The translations under genes were made by a program, and so were the position numbers. From an uncultured Cryomorphaceae bacterium (GTDB lineage Bacteria > Bacteroidota > Bacteroidia > Flavobacteriales > Schleiferiaceae): a DNA stretch of 6,367 nucleotides. Positions 5,733 through 6,367 of the stretch are shown piece after piece. The notes under the pieces were generated by a model. The model was not told the origin of the DNA. It saw only the letters and a list, made by a program, of their open reading frames with translations, and ran no database searches. The stretch is taken from contig CALCFH010000138.1 of the NCBI GenBank assembly GCA_937900215.1, positions 1 to 6,367 of the forward strand. Reading direction: 5' to 3'. Positions within the stretch are counted from its first letter, which is position 1. The number at the start of each line of letters is the position of its first letter.

Positions 5733-6302
5733 ATGAAAGAGGGTAAACTACTGATTCTAAGTGCACCATCGGGAGCAGGAAAGACCACCATAGTAAAGTA
5801 TCTGATACAGAATATACCCTCCTTAGTATTCTCTGTTTCGGCCACATCAAGAGAGCCAAGACAAGGTGAAAGAGAAGGGGTTGATTACTATTTTTTAAGC
5901 ATAGATCAGTTCACGAAAAAAATTGAGGACAAGGAGTTCATTGAATATGAGAATGTGTATCCAGGTCTCTATTACGGTACATTGCATTCAGAGGTGAATA
6001 GAATTTGGAATATGGGCAAGCATGTTGCCATAGATATGGATGTGATGGGCGGAATGCATCTGAAAGAAATATATGGAAAGCGGGCGCTTTCTATTTTCAT
6101 TCAGCCCCCTTCCGTTAAGGTCTTGGAAGAGCGCCTTAGAAAGAGAGGTACAGAAACCGAAGAGAAGATAGCCATGCGTCTGCAAAAAGCGGTAAGAGAA
6201 CTGGAATGGGCGCCCAAGTTTGATGCGGTTATATTAAATGATGTTCTTGAACTGGCCATTGAACAAGTAGAGTCTAAGGTTACAGAATTTCTAGCGGAAT
6301 GA
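5733..6302 (+). CDS. gmk: guanylate kinase
   Basis: This 189-residue cytosolic enzyme transfers a phosphate from ATP to GMP to give GDP, needed for GTP and dGTP synthesis. The P-loop is APSGAGKTT (11-19, with Gly14, Gly16, Lys17, Thr18). The GMP-binding region has TSREPRQGEREGVDYYF (38-54) and EYENVYPGLYYGT (71-83). Walker-B-like AIDMDVMGG (99-107) and the Arg-rich lid RLRKRGTETEEKIAMRL (134-150) follow, with the closing VILNDVLELA (166-175) standing for the family's ND-x-L-E element. The length is slightly below the common 200-210 residues because both ends are short; all core motifs are present. The ATG lies one base after the yicC stop, and the stop overlaps the nadD start (ATGA), so translation is probably coupled. 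Confidence 0.97.
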   Translation: MKEGKLLILSAPSGAGKTTIVKYLIQNIPSLVFSVSATSREPRQGEREGVDYYFLSIDQFTKKIEDKEFIEYENVYPGLYYGTLHSEVNRIWNMGKHVAIDMDVMGGMHLKEIYGKRALSIFIQPPSVKVLEERLRKRGTETEEKIAMRLQKAVRELEWAPKFDAVILNDVLELAIEQVESKVTEFLAE

Positions 6303-6367
6303 GGATAGGGCTTTTTTTCGGCTCCTTCAATCCAGTGCATATCGGGCACTTAATCATTGCTCAATAC
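6299..6367 (+). CDS. nadD: nicotinate-nucleotide adenylyltransferase, N-terminal fragment
   Basis: The ATG at 6299 overlaps the gmk stop by four bases (ATGA), and the frame runs open to the window end, giving 23 codons. The protein begins MRIGLFFGSFNPVHIGHL. This contains the nucleotidyltransferase signature GSFNPVHIGH with the H-x-G-H catalytic/ATP-binding residues (His14 and His17). NadD joins nicotinate mononucleotide and ATP to nicotinate adenine dinucleotide in NAD synthesis. GSFNP with HIGHL fits NadD better than CoaD, which usually reads GSFDP followed by T-x-GH. The position after gmk is the expected one for Bacteroidota. Only about an eighth of a typical protein is visible, so intactness cannot be judged. 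Confidence 0.88.
   Translation, partial: MRIGLFFGSFNPVHIGHLIIAQY

Noticed and set aside
1..6367. Defence system, mobile element, CRISPR array or biosynthetic cluster
   Set aside because: Every sizeable frame is a housekeeping, transport or lipoprotein gene; there are no transposase, integrase or nuclease-defence motifs, no direct-repeat arrays and no clear shift in base composition by eye.

Overview
The window looks like ordinary chromosomal DNA from a member of the Bacteroidota, probably close to the Flavobacteriales. Three things point there. First, several genes are preceded by the phylum's -7 promoter box TAnnTTTG, and four of them carry the identical 8-mer TACCTTTG. Second, start codons are preceded by A/T-rich leaders rather than strong Shine-Dalgarno sequences. 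Third, two lipoproteins have a Lys/Asp-rich stretch right after the lipidated Cys (CKKDD, CSKDDD), as in the surface-export signal known from this phylum. The species cannot be named from what is visible.

Layout. The left half is read leftward from a divergent promoter near 2990. It holds a cystathionine gamma-synthase/gamma-lyase family PLP enzyme (1793-2956), then one base later a KtrA-type RCK potassium-transport regulator (1123-1791), then a small lipocalin-like lipoprotein (581-1096), then a second lipoprotein that runs off the left edge (1-449). The right half is read rightward: a ten-helix EamA/DMT exporter (3031-3939), a class I SAM-dependent methyltransferase (3999-4802), and the tightly packed run yicC (4868-5731), gmk (5733-6302) and the first 23 codons of nadD (6299 to the window end).

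How the genes fit together. yicC-gmk-nadD is a compact housekeeping operon (RNA metabolism, GMP to GDP, NAD synthesis), with a 1-nt gap and then a 4-nt overlap. The sulfur amino acid enzyme and the potassium regulator look co-transcribed but have no obvious shared pathway. The two lipoproteins each have their own promoter-like box and may be independent units. The EamA exporter shares a 74-bp divergent intergenic region with the PLP enzyme. In it, the two -7 boxes are the arms of a perfect 10-bp inverted repeat, and each lies exactly 19 nt from its start codon.

I see no mobile element, CRISPR array, RNA gene, riboswitch or defence system, and no clear evidence for a new multi-gene system. The best second-look points are the symmetric divergent promoter, the recurring -7 boxes and their effect on start choice (notably yicC), the ktrA-like gene without a visible channel partner, and the unassigned lipoprotein at the left edge.
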